Source: Pseudomonadota bacterium (lineage in GTDB: Bacteria; Pseudomonadota; Alphaproteobacteria; Rhodobacterales; Rhodobacteraceae). Taken from it: a stretch of 8,867 nt of DNA. The notes beneath the pieces were generated by a model that worked only from the letters and a program-made list of their open reading frames with translations, did not search any database and had not been told where the DNA came from. Each line of letters opens with the position of its first letter. Position 1 is the first letter of the stretch. The stretch is from NCBI GenBank assembly GCA_027592105.1, contig JAQCLA010000093.1:1-8867 (forward strand), given 5' to 3'. This document shows positions 1-5,606 of this stretch, one piece after another. Made by a program: the position numbers and the translations under genes.

Positions 1-20
1 AGCAGACGTCAGATCGTAGC

Positions 21-161
21 TTACGTCACTGTCCGATTTTCGGGGAGCAGCTCACCTTCCAGAAAGCCGCCGTTGTCGGACGACATCTCAGTTCCGGCAA
101 ACATCACTCGGCGTGTTGGTGGAAGGGCAATATAGTTCGGATGCTCCGAGGGTGGGGTCAT
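21..161 (-). pseudogene. Decayed C-terminal remnant of a flavin-dependent amine oxidase
   Basis: A 46-codon minus-strand frame, ending in TAA at 21-23, reads at residues 18-36 RVMFAGTEMSSDNGGFLEG. This resembles the C-terminal FAD-binding signature of flavin monoamine oxidases, in which an FAGTE(T) motif is followed after about six residues by G-(F/Y)-(L/M)-EG-A. The frame ends about ten residues after that motif, about where such enzymes end. Upstream the same frame continues through an in-frame TAG (165-167) and is open to a TAA at 294-296; the TRAP permease gene ends at 326. A full enzyme needs more than 400 codons, so at most the last fifth could remain. No Shine-Dalgarno sequence precedes the ATG at 159-161, so a functional small gene is unlikely. 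The family match is by eye from one motif; chance similarity remains possible. Confidence 0.42.
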
Positions 162-325
162 CGGCTATGGATTGGTGCTACCGGCACCGGGTGGCTGCAT
201 CGTCGCGCCGCGGTCTGCGGGCCTGTCCGATATCATCGCCGCCTGCGAGATGGCGCAAGACGGCGCGCAAGACCTACCCAGCCTGCTTTCCACTTAAGGT
301 CGCGCCACCGATCTTGGTGTGCGTC
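162..325. other. Non-coding or decayed sequence downstream of the TRAP operon
   Basis: No intact gene is visible here. The minus strand continues the frame of the putative amine oxidase remnant, with a TAG at 165-167 and a TAA at 294-296. The plus strand has a 53-codon open stretch (136-297) with no convincing start or ribosome binding site; it is probably an antisense shadow. A short tandem repeat of GCGCAAGAC lies at 253-261 and 265-273. No convincing terminator for the TRAP operon is seen: the only hairpin (306-319) has a 4-bp stem and no U-tract on the minus strand. Confidence 0.5.
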
Positions 326-2314
326 TTAGGCGGGATCGGCTGCGCGCGGTGACGTATCGGCCTTGCTGCCCCACCAGTTGAGCGCCAGCAATCCAAGGAT
401 CAAGGCAACACCCGCCACCTCGACCGTCAGGCTGGGCCAAAAGATCGCCACCACGCCGGGCACCATCAGGGCGCGGCTCCACAGCGGCATAGTGCGCCAC
501 AAGAACCCCTCCAGGGCGGCGGCAAAGCCAACCAGCGCGATGATGGCAATCAGCCCGCTCCAGATCACCAAGGGCAGGGGGCCGCCAAGGATGATCTCTT
601 CATTGAAGACCATGAACAGCGGGATCAGATACAGGCCCTTGGCGTATTTCCAAGCTTGGACACTGGTCTCCATCGGTTTCGATCCGGCGATGGCCGCGCC
701 TGCAAAGCCTGCCAGCGCAACGGGTGGGGTGACGTTGCTGTCTTGAGAATACCAAAACACCACCAGATGCGCGATCAACAGCGGGATGCCGAATTCCTGT
801 GTCAGCGCCGGGCCGACAAGGATGATGAGCACGATATAGGCCGCCGTCACCGGCAGGCCCATGCCAAGGATCAGGCTGGCCAGCAGCACCAACAACAGTG
901 CCAAGACGATATTGCCGCCCGAAAACGCGATCATCATGGCCGAGAATTTCAGCCCCAACCCGGTCAGGCCCACGACACCCACGATAATGCCTGCAACCGC
1001 GCAGGCCATGGACACGGCCACCGCGTTGCGCGCGCCCAGCTCCAATGCTTGCAAGGTCAGGGCGGCGCCGCGCTGGCAAAGGGCCACAAAGCCACCGGCT
1101 GTGGGGCCATTGGCGAAAAACACCCATAGCGCCCGCGCGCTGGCGGCTGCGATGATGGCGATGATGGCGTAAAAGCCCACGCGCATCGGCGAATAGCCCG
1201 CAACTAATAGCCAGACCAAGGCCACAAGCGGCAAAAGGAAATGCCACCCCCCGGCAAGCACGGCGCGCACGCTTGGCAATTCTTCGCTCGAAAGGCCGGT
1301 CATGCCCTGTTTGACGGCGGCGATATGCACCAACAGATAAACCGCCCCGAAATAAAGGATCGCCGGAAAGATCGAGACCAGCACGATGTCGACATAAGGC
1401 ACGCGTGTGAATTCGCTCATCAAGAAGGCGCCCGCACCCATCAAGGGCGGCATGATCTGCCCGCCCGTGGAGGCCGCCGCCTCGATCCCACCGGCTTGTG
1501 CAGGGCGGTAGCCCAGCTTTTTCATCAGCGGGATGGTGAAAGCGCCCGTGGTCACCACATTGGCGATGGCCGAGCCCGAGATGGAGCCCATGCCCGCGCT
1601 GGCGATCACCGCGGCCTTGGCCGGGCCACCGCGCTGTTTGCCGGTGGCGGCATAGGCGAGATCGATGAAGAATTTGCCCGCCCCCGTCACCTCGAGAAAG
1701 GCACCGAAGAGGACGAAGATGAAAACGAAGGTCGCAGCGACGCCAAGTGGGATGCCGAAAATCCCTTCGGCACCAAGTGTCATCTGGCTGGCAACACGTT
1801 CCAGCGAATAGCCGCGGTGGTTCATGATGCCGGGCATCCAATCGGCGAGAAAGGGTAACTCACCCCGGCTGCCGGCAAAGGCATAGGCGATGAAAACCGC
1901 ACCGATGATCGTCATGCCAAGGCCCACGGCCCGGCGCGCGCCCTCAAGCACCACGAAGATCGTCAGGATGCCGACCCAAACGTCGATGCTGCGCGGAAAG
2001 ATCTGGTTAGCGATCGTGTCGATATTGATGGGCAGCCATGCGCCGACCAAGATACTTGCGGCGATCAGCGTGCCGTCGATGGCCCAGCCCAAAGGTCCGC
2101 GTGCCTGACCCCGGCCCCAGACCGGGTAGATCAGGAAGCACAGCACCAAGATAAAGCCCAGATGGATCGGGCGTTGAAAGAACAGCCCCAAAGGCTGCAC
2201 ACCGGCGGCATAAAGATGGAACAGCGACAAGACGATGCCCACCACCGCGATGACCCGCAGCACGATCCAAGGTTCTTGCGCGCGCGGAGCGGTGATCTGG
2301 GTGTCGCTGTCCAT
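326..2314 (-). CDS. TRAP transporter permease, fused 4TM/12TM (DctQ-DctM type, TAXI class)
   Basis: This is the inner-membrane permease of a tripartite ATP-independent periplasmic transporter. TRAP systems use ion gradients to import substrate delivered by a periplasmic binding protein. The 662-residue protein is almost wholly hydrophobic. An N-terminal DctQ-like part (about residues 15-150) is fused to a DctM-like part (about 175-660). The DctM part shows family signatures: a glycine- and alanine-rich block near 237-256 (ASAGMGSISGSAIANVV), GGQIMPPLMGAGAFLM near 284-299, GMGLPVTAAYI near 484-494, and SQDSNVTPPVALAG near 523-536. The fused form is usual for systems with TAXI binding proteins, which fits the upstream gene. 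The ATG at 2314 overlaps the DUF1850 stop by one base (TGATG). A TTG one codon upstream (2317) is also possible. GAAGG at 2324-2328 is a usable ribosome binding site. The gene ends in TAA at 326-328. Substrate unknown. Confidence 0.95.
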   Translation of the reverse strand: MDSDTQITAPRAQEPWIVLRVIAVVGIVLSLFHLYAAGVQPLGLFFQRPIHLGFILVLCFLIYPVWGRGQARGPLGWAIDGTLIAASILVGAWLPINIDTIANQIFPRSIDVWVGILTIFVVLEGARRAVGLGMTIIGAVFIAYAFAGSRGELPFLADWMPGIMNHRGYSLERVASQMTLGAEGIFGIPLGVAATFVFIFVLFGAFLEVTGAGKFFIDLAYAATGKQRGGPAKAAVIASAGMGSISGSAIANVVTTGAFTIPLMKKLGYRPAQAGGIEAAASTGGQIMPPLMGAGAFLMSEFTRVPYVDIVLVSIFPAILYFGAVYLLVHIAAVKQGMTGLSSEELPSVRAVLAGGWHFLLPLVALVWLLVAGYSPMRVGFYAIIAIIAAASARALWVFFANGPTAGGFVALCQRGAALTLQALELGARNAVAVSMACAVAGIIVGVVGLTGLGLKFSAMMIAFSGGNIVLALLLVLLASLILGMGLPVTAAYIVLIILVGPALTQEFGIPLLIAHLVVFWYSQDSNVTPPVALAGFAGAAIAGSKPMETSVQAWKYAKGLYLIPLFMVFNEEIILGGPLPLVIWSGLIAIIALVGFAAALEGFLWRTMPLWSRALMVPGVVAIFWPSLTVEVAGVALILGLLALNWWGSKADTSPRAADPA

Positions 2315-2784
2315 CAATTCATACCTTCTATCAATGCAATCGTGACCCGCGCACGCGGCGCGATGGCCGAAAGCGATACGGTCGTCTCGCCAACCTGCAA
2401 ACGATGATCGACGATGCCGCGACCGGGGCGCAGGATATACGTGTTACCCGCAACCGCCTCGTCGATGTCCAAGATCCAGTATCCGCCTTGCCCATCCGAC
2501 ACCTGCCGTCCACGGCCGGGGATGTGATCGAGCCCTGCCGCGAAATCGGGCAGATGCGCGCGCACCAAGACCATTTGGCCGGCGCGGTTCTCGTAGCAAT
2601 CGGAGACTTCGAAGCCCTTTACGGAATGGTGCCACAAAACGCACCAACCCGCGCCCTCGGGCACGGGCAAGCGCGCGATTTCCGAACCATCCTCAAGCGT
2701 GGCGACAAGATCGCCCGCGGCTGCGGAAAAGGTGGCGGTCAGAAGGAGGAGGGCGCAAAGCCCCCCTCCGAACCGTTTGCTCAC
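2314..2784 (-). CDS. DUF1850 exported protein, TRAP accessory
   Basis: This 156-residue protein starts with a probable Sec signal peptide: KR near the N-terminus, a hydrophobic stretch at about residues 9-18, and AAAG as a likely cleavage region near 21-24. The mature part carries the pattern seen in DUF1850: WHHSVKGFEVSDCYE (about 50-64), a glycine-rich centre, and a closing hydrophobic strand. DUF1850 genes commonly sit between a TAXI binding protein gene and a fused TRAP permease gene, as here. Its role is not established; an accessory or assembly function at the periplasmic face of the transporter is an inference from context. It starts with GTG, and GTGA (2781-2784) overlaps the stop of the binding-protein gene. 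Its own TGA overlaps the permease ATG. Both junctions suggest translational coupling in one operon. Confidence 0.85.
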   Translation of the reverse strand: MSKRFGGGLCALLLLTATFSAAAGDLVATLEDGSEIARLPVPEGAGWCVLWHHSVKGFEVSDCYENRAGQMVLVRAHLPDFAAGLDHIPGRGRQVSDGQGGYWILDIDEAVAGNTYILRPGRGIVDHRLQVGETTVSLSAIAPRARVTIALIEGMN

Positions 2785-3740
2785 GGGCGCAGCGCGTCCG
2801 GGATCGCGGCACCGATTTCCTCGAGGTAACGGATTGCACCGGGGTGCAGCGGGATCGGCGTTGCGGCCAGTGTGAACTCGACCGTGGTCTGGTTCGCTGC
2901 GGGATGCACGGCGCGCAGGTCTTCTATATTCTCGAACATCGCGCTTGTGATCGCATAGGCCAGATCATCCGACATCTCGGACGACACGACCAGCACGTTG
3001 GGAACACCCAAGACGTTGGTGGCGCCAACGCCATCATAGATACCCGCATCCAGCGTGGTCTGGGCAAAGATCGGATCTGCGGCGCGGGCTGCTGCGATTT
3101 CGGCATCCGACAGTTCGATCATGACGATCGAATTGGTGGTTGCGAGGTTCAAGATCGACGAGGTCGGCGCGCCGACCGACCAGAAGCCTGCATCGATATC
3201 GCCATTTGCCAGCGCATCGGCGGTTTCGTTGAAGTTCAGGCGCTGCTCTTCGATATCGTCGTAGGTCATGCCATTGGCGTTCAGGATCGCGGCCGCGTTG
3301 ACCTCGGTTCCCGAACCCGGTGCGCCGACCGACACGCGCTTGCCGCGCAGATCCTCGAGCGTGGTGATGCCCGAGCCTTCAAGGGCCACGATCTGGATCA
3401 TGTTGGCGTAAAGCGAGGCGAGGCCGCGCACCATCGGAAGCGCGTTACCTTCAAAACGGCCAGTGCCGGTGTAGCCCTGCTGTACCGTATCGGCCAAGGC
3501 GATGGCCAGATCTGCATCGCCGGTAGCCACGAGGCCCATATTCTCGACCGATGCGCCGGTGACTTCGGCGGTCGCCGAATAGCCATCGATCTTGCCATTG
3601 ATGATCTCGGCCAAGCCGCCGCCCATCGGGAAATAAACGCCGCCCGTACCGCCGGTCGCGATCGAGAGCTGCTCTTGCGCGAAGACAGGCGTCGCGACAA
3701 CGAGAAGGGTGCTAGCCGCAAGGGCTTTGAACAGTTTCAT
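2781..3740 (-). CDS. TAXI-family TRAP transporter solute-binding protein
   Basis: This 319-residue periplasmic protein captures substrate for the downstream TRAP permease. A clear signal peptide (MKLFKALAASTLLVVATPVFA) ends at A21, followed by QEQ. The mature N-terminus has the TAXI signature IATGGTGGVYFPMGGGLAE (residues 27-45). Further family features are LRGKRVSVGAPGSGTEVNA (131-149) and, near the C-terminus, LHPGAIRYLEEIG. The length is normal for the family. The start was set at the ATG at 3738-3740, not at an ATG 33 bases upstream, because GGAGG (3746-3750) lies five bases from it and it gives a proper signal peptide. It is the first gene of the three-gene operon and the most strongly initiated, as expected for a binding protein needed in excess. 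Known TAXI substrates include glutamate-like and dicarboxylate compounds; nothing here identifies the ligand. Confidence 0.95.
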   Translation of the reverse strand: MKLFKALAASTLLVVATPVFAQEQLSIATGGTGGVYFPMGGGLAEIINGKIDGYSATAEVTGASVENMGLVATGDADLAIALADTVQQGYTGTGRFEGNALPMVRGLASLYANMIQIVALEGSGITTLEDLRGKRVSVGAPGSGTEVNAAAILNANGMTYDDIEEQRLNFNETADALANGDIDAGFWSVGAPTSSILNLATTNSIVMIELSDAEIAAARAADPIFAQTTLDAGIYDGVGATNVLGVPNVLVVSSEMSDDLAYAITSAMFENIEDLRAVHPAANQTTVEFTLAATPIPLHPGAIRYLEEIGAAIPDALRP

Positions 3741-3745
3741 GATAA

Positions 3746-3750
3746 CCTCC
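3746..3750 (-). promoter_or_regulatory. Shine-Dalgarno site that fixes the TAXI gene start
   Basis: GGAGG on the minus strand lies five bases before the ATG at 3740. This selects that codon over the in-frame ATG at 3773, which would add eleven residues in front of the signal peptide. Confidence 0.8.
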
Positions 3751-3935
3751 CAAGGTTTTGTTGTGGGTCGCATTTAGACCATTCATGCCCCTCTTCCAAC
3801 ACGATATTCACCCGGACCGTCGCTTTCGGCGGATCGTCGGTGCGGCAGTGATCCCGCTTATGGCGACACGATACGCGCAAGCACACGCTATGGCTGCGCG
3901 CCACAGCCGAGGTGTTTTCGGCGCGATTTGCACAG

Positions 3936-3953
3936 TGTAAACTTGAAATAAAA
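3936..3953 (+). promoter_or_regulatory. Possible second, imperfect PpsR-like site
   Basis: TGT-N12-AAA, one base off the TGT-N12-ACA form, ends seven bases before the perfect site. Known CrtJ/PpsR-controlled promoters often have two such sites about 8 bp apart. Its left part, TGTAAACTTGA (3936-3946), is nearly repeated as TGTAAATCTTGA (3961-3972), so the two sites look like diverged copies 25 bp apart. An overlapping inverted repeat, GTAAA (3937-3941) with TTTAC (3956-3960), is an alternative explanation. Confidence 0.35.
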
Positions 3954-3960
3954 TTTTTAC

Positions 3961-3978
3961 TGTAAATCTTGATTGACA
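3961..3978 (+). promoter_or_regulatory. Putative PpsR/CrtJ operator (TGT-N12-ACA)
   Basis: The sequence TGTAAATCTTGATTGACA matches TGT-N12-ACA exactly, the operator form of the photosynthesis repressor PpsR (CrtJ). Its arms (TGTAAA and TTGACA) are inverted repeats with five of six matches. The right arm is also a consensus -35 box, so bound repressor would block RNA polymerase. The gene downstream is a member of the AerR/PpaA family, known partners of CrtJ/PpsR. By chance alone one such six-base match would be expected in roughly 8% of regions this long, somewhat more in AT-rich DNA, so the match is suggestive and not proof. Confidence 0.55.
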
Positions 3979-4001
3979 CTTTTTTCGGTGTACACTGGGA
4001 T
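3973..4001 (+). promoter_or_regulatory. Candidate promoter of the AerR-like gene
   Basis: A consensus -35 hexamer TTGACA (3973-3978) is followed after 17 bases by TGGGAT (3996-4001), a weak -10 match (three of six). A better -10 match, TACACT (3991-3996), is too close at 12 bases, although it sits at good orientation within the palindrome GTGTACAC (3988-3995). The -35 overlaps the putative PpsR operator. The predicted leader to the ATG at 4074 would be about 65 bases. Confidence 0.4.
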
Positions 4002-4073
4002 ACCAAGGAGAGGCGCAAGCGGGCGTGAAGGCAATTTCCTCACCCCTGCAGCGATACGAGAAGAACGACCGCA

Positions 4074-4919
4074 ATGAAGAAAACGACCGATTTCCTTTCG
4101 CTTGTGGCCACGGGTCAGGGGCCCCAAAGCGGCGCGTTGGATGATCTTGCCAAGCGGGCCTTGGCGCGCTTGTGCCAAGACAGCAAGCGCGGCGCACCCT
4201 CGGGCGATGCCGTGAGCGTTCTTGGCGATCCTTGTGCTGCAGCCATGGCGTTTGCCCTGTGCGACCCTGACGATGCAGCCGCGCAATTCTTGGTCGATGA
4301 CCTGCTCGACGCCGGGATCTCGGTCGAGGATTTGTGCCATGATCACCTTGCGCCTGCCGCCCGGCGGCTTGGCACGATGTGGGACCGTGACCGCATCCCC
4401 TTTACCGACGTCGCGCTTGCGACTGCGCGCATTCAATCGATTTTGCGCCGCCTGCCTGCCAACCGGTCCAGCTTGCGCAACGGGCGTGGGCTTGGCGCGA
4501 TCTTCGCCGCCGTTCCGGGCGAGATGCACACGCTTGGCGTGATGATGGCGGCGGATCTGTTTCGGCGTGGGGGCTGGGATATCAGCCTTCTCGTCGGGCT
4601 CACCCATGATGAGTTGCTGGCCCGCCTGACCCGCGACGACCGGCCGGTGATCGGGCTTAGCTGCTCGGGTGAGCATAGTTTCGGTGCGCTGCGCCGCCTG
4701 TTGGCGGCGCTGGGCAATGCCCGACCCGATGCGCAATTCTTGGTTTCGGGACAGATCATCGCCGACCCGGCCCGCATCGCTTCTTTGCCTGTGCCGGTCA
4801 TGGTGGTGGGCGATCTCAACAGTACCGAGGCCGAGATAGCGCGGCTTGATGCGGTCTTGTCCTCGTCCAAACTGACCCGGCTCAGGCCTGCGCGCGGGCG
4901 CAGCGCCTCGATAGCCTGA
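4074..4919 (+). CDS. Cobalamin-binding-domain regulator, AerR/PpaA-like
   Basis: This 281-residue cytosolic protein has two parts. Residues about 65-128 form a helical cap like the B12-binding cap of methionine synthase, with the family pattern W103-DRDRIPFTDVALATARIQSILR (103-125). Residues about 140-265 form a Rossmann-like B12 domain. The usual DxHxxG motif appears as E150-M-H152-T-L-G155: the cobalt-ligating histidine is kept and the first aspartate is glutamate. A following SGQIIA (225-230) and VVGD (244-247) fit later nucleotide-tail-binding loops. In Rhodobacter, AerR/PpaA proteins use cobalamin as a light-responsive ligand and modulate the repressor CrtJ/PpsR. No DNA-binding domain is visible, so it probably acts through a protein partner. 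The ATG at 4074 is the only possible in-frame start after the stop at 4026-4028; GAGAAG (4058-4063) is a weak ribosome binding site. It could instead be a generic B12-domain sensor outside the PpsR circuit. Confidence 0.75.
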   Translation: MKKTTDFLSLVATGQGPQSGALDDLAKRALARLCQDSKRGAPSGDAVSVLGDPCAAAMAFALCDPDDAAAQFLVDDLLDAGISVEDLCHDHLAPAARRLGTMWDRDRIPFTDVALATARIQSILRRLPANRSSLRNGRGLGAIFAAVPGEMHTLGVMMAADLFRRGGWDISLLVGLTHDELLARLTRDDRPVIGLSCSGEHSFGALRRLLAALGNARPDAQFLVSGQIIADPARIASLPVPVMVVGDLNSTEAEIARLDAVLSSSKLTRLRPARGRSASIA

Positions 4920-4923
4920 GCAT

Positions 4924-5544
4924 TTAGCCCTCTTGGGCCAATTCGCTCAGCGGAATGACCGGAAAGAACACACCCCGCGACCACAGGCCGAACCAGCCCA
5001 TGCCCGCGACCTCATGCGCCTCGCCCAAATCGACAAGCCGGTAAAAACTTTTGCGGTCGATCAGCGCCTCGAGCCCGGCGCGCACATGGACATAGGGGCG
5101 CGGTGCGCCTTGTTCGTCGCGCGTCACCCGGATGGCGCAATCAGGGCCTGCGGGCACATGATCGCCCACATTAGTCACCAGCGTGATCGCCTGTGATGGG
5201 CCGCTGCCCGCAACCTCGAAATCCTGCACGACAAAGGGCGCATCCTCGACCCGGATACCCACCTTTTCAACAGGCGTGACAAGGAAATAGTGATCCCCCT
5301 CGCGCTTGAGGATGGTCGAGAATAACCGCACCAAGGGCGCGCGCCCAATCGGCGTGCCTTCGTGAAACCATGTCCCGTCGCGGCGGATTTCCATGTCGAT
5401 ATCGCCGCAAAAGGGTGGGTTCCACAGATGGATCGGCGGCAAGCCGCCATCGCGCGCGGCACGCTGTGCAGCCTGTAAAAGCTGGTCGGTGCCTGTTCTT
5501 TGCGCATCTGTCACGATCTTTTGTCCCTTTGCATGCTTTGCCAT
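4924..5544 (-). CDS. DUF1285 domain protein
   Basis: This 206-residue soluble protein of unknown biochemical role belongs to DUF1285, common in proteobacteria. Family features are PPIHLWNPPFCGDIDMEIRR (36-55), GTWFHEGTPIGR (57-68), LVRLFSTILKRE (71-82) and YFLVTPVEKVGI (86-97). No signal peptide or membrane segment is seen. The start was set at the ATG at 5542-5544. A longer frame runs to 5655, but it would overlap the start of moxR and its extra 37 residues look unlike the family. No strong ribosome binding site precedes the ATG. It converges with the AerR-like gene (4 bp between stop codons) and is divergent from moxR, with 62 bp between starts, so it is probably not in an operon with either. 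Confidence 0.88.
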   Translation of the reverse strand: MAKHAKGQKIVTDAQRTGTDQLLQAAQRAARDGGLPPIHLWNPPFCGDIDMEIRRDGTWFHEGTPIGRAPLVRLFSTILKREGDHYFLVTPVEKVGIRVEDAPFVVQDFEVAGSGPSQAITLVTNVGDHVPAGPDCAIRVTRDEQGAPRPYVHVRAGLEALIDRKSFYRLVDLGEAHEVAGMGWFGLWSRGVFFPVIPLSELAQEG

Positions 5545-5606
5545 TTGTGATCGGCGCAATAGGTCTGTTAGCACAACACGATATACACACCCAGCGGAGC
5601 AATGCC
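5545..5606. promoter_or_regulatory. Shared divergent promoter region of DUF1285 and moxR
   Basis: Only 62 bp separate the two divergent start codons, so both promoters must lie here or within the 5' coding sequence. On the plus strand TTGTGA (5545-5550) and TTAGCA (5568-5573) are spaced 17 bp, a weak sigma-70-like pair. GGAG (5596-5599) is a good ribosome binding site seven bases before the moxR ATG. No TGT-N12-ACA site is present. Confidence 0.4.

Larger units (their letters stand above)
3741..4073. other. Divergent intergenic region between the TRAP operon and the AerR-like gene
   Basis: This 333-bp gap lies between two divergently transcribed genes and must hold both promoters. From about 3935 to 3990 it becomes strongly AT-rich, in contrast to the GC-rich coding sequence on both sides; that part holds the PpsR-like sites. 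No convincing promoter for the TRAP operon was found on the minus strand: a TTGGAA with TCTAAA 15 bases downstream exists near 3770-3800 but is weak. A short inverted repeat (GGCTG at 3892-3896, CAGCC at 3904-3908) has no following U-tract and is not called a terminator. Confidence 0.7.

Noticed and set aside
253..273. GCGCAAGAC tandem repeat as part of a repeat array
   Set aside because: There are only two copies, within GC-rich sequence; no array, target duplication or further unit was found.
136..297. Plus-strand 53-codon open stretch that looked like a gene's C-terminal end
   Set aside because: It has no ribosome binding site, only TTG/GTG starts, and lies opposite the putative amine oxidase remnant, which explains it better as antisense sequence.
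306..319. Hairpin CACC-N6-GGTG after the TRAP operon as a terminator
   Set aside because: The stem is only 4 bp and no U-tract follows on the minus strand.
2844..3851. Plus-strand open frame of 335 codons opposite the TAXI binding-protein gene
   Set aside because: The minus strand has a signal peptide, a strong ribosome binding site and TAXI signatures; the plus frame has an odd Cys/His/Arg-rich composition.
3892..3908. Hairpin GGCTG-N7-CAGCC in the divergent region as a terminator or operator
   Set aside because: The 5-bp stem lacks a directly following U-tract, no gene ends nearby, and short GC stems are frequent in this DNA.
3957..4736. Minus-strand open frame of 259 codons opposite the AerR-like gene
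   Set aside because: The composition is typical of an antisense shadow and the plus-strand frame has clear B12-domain motifs.
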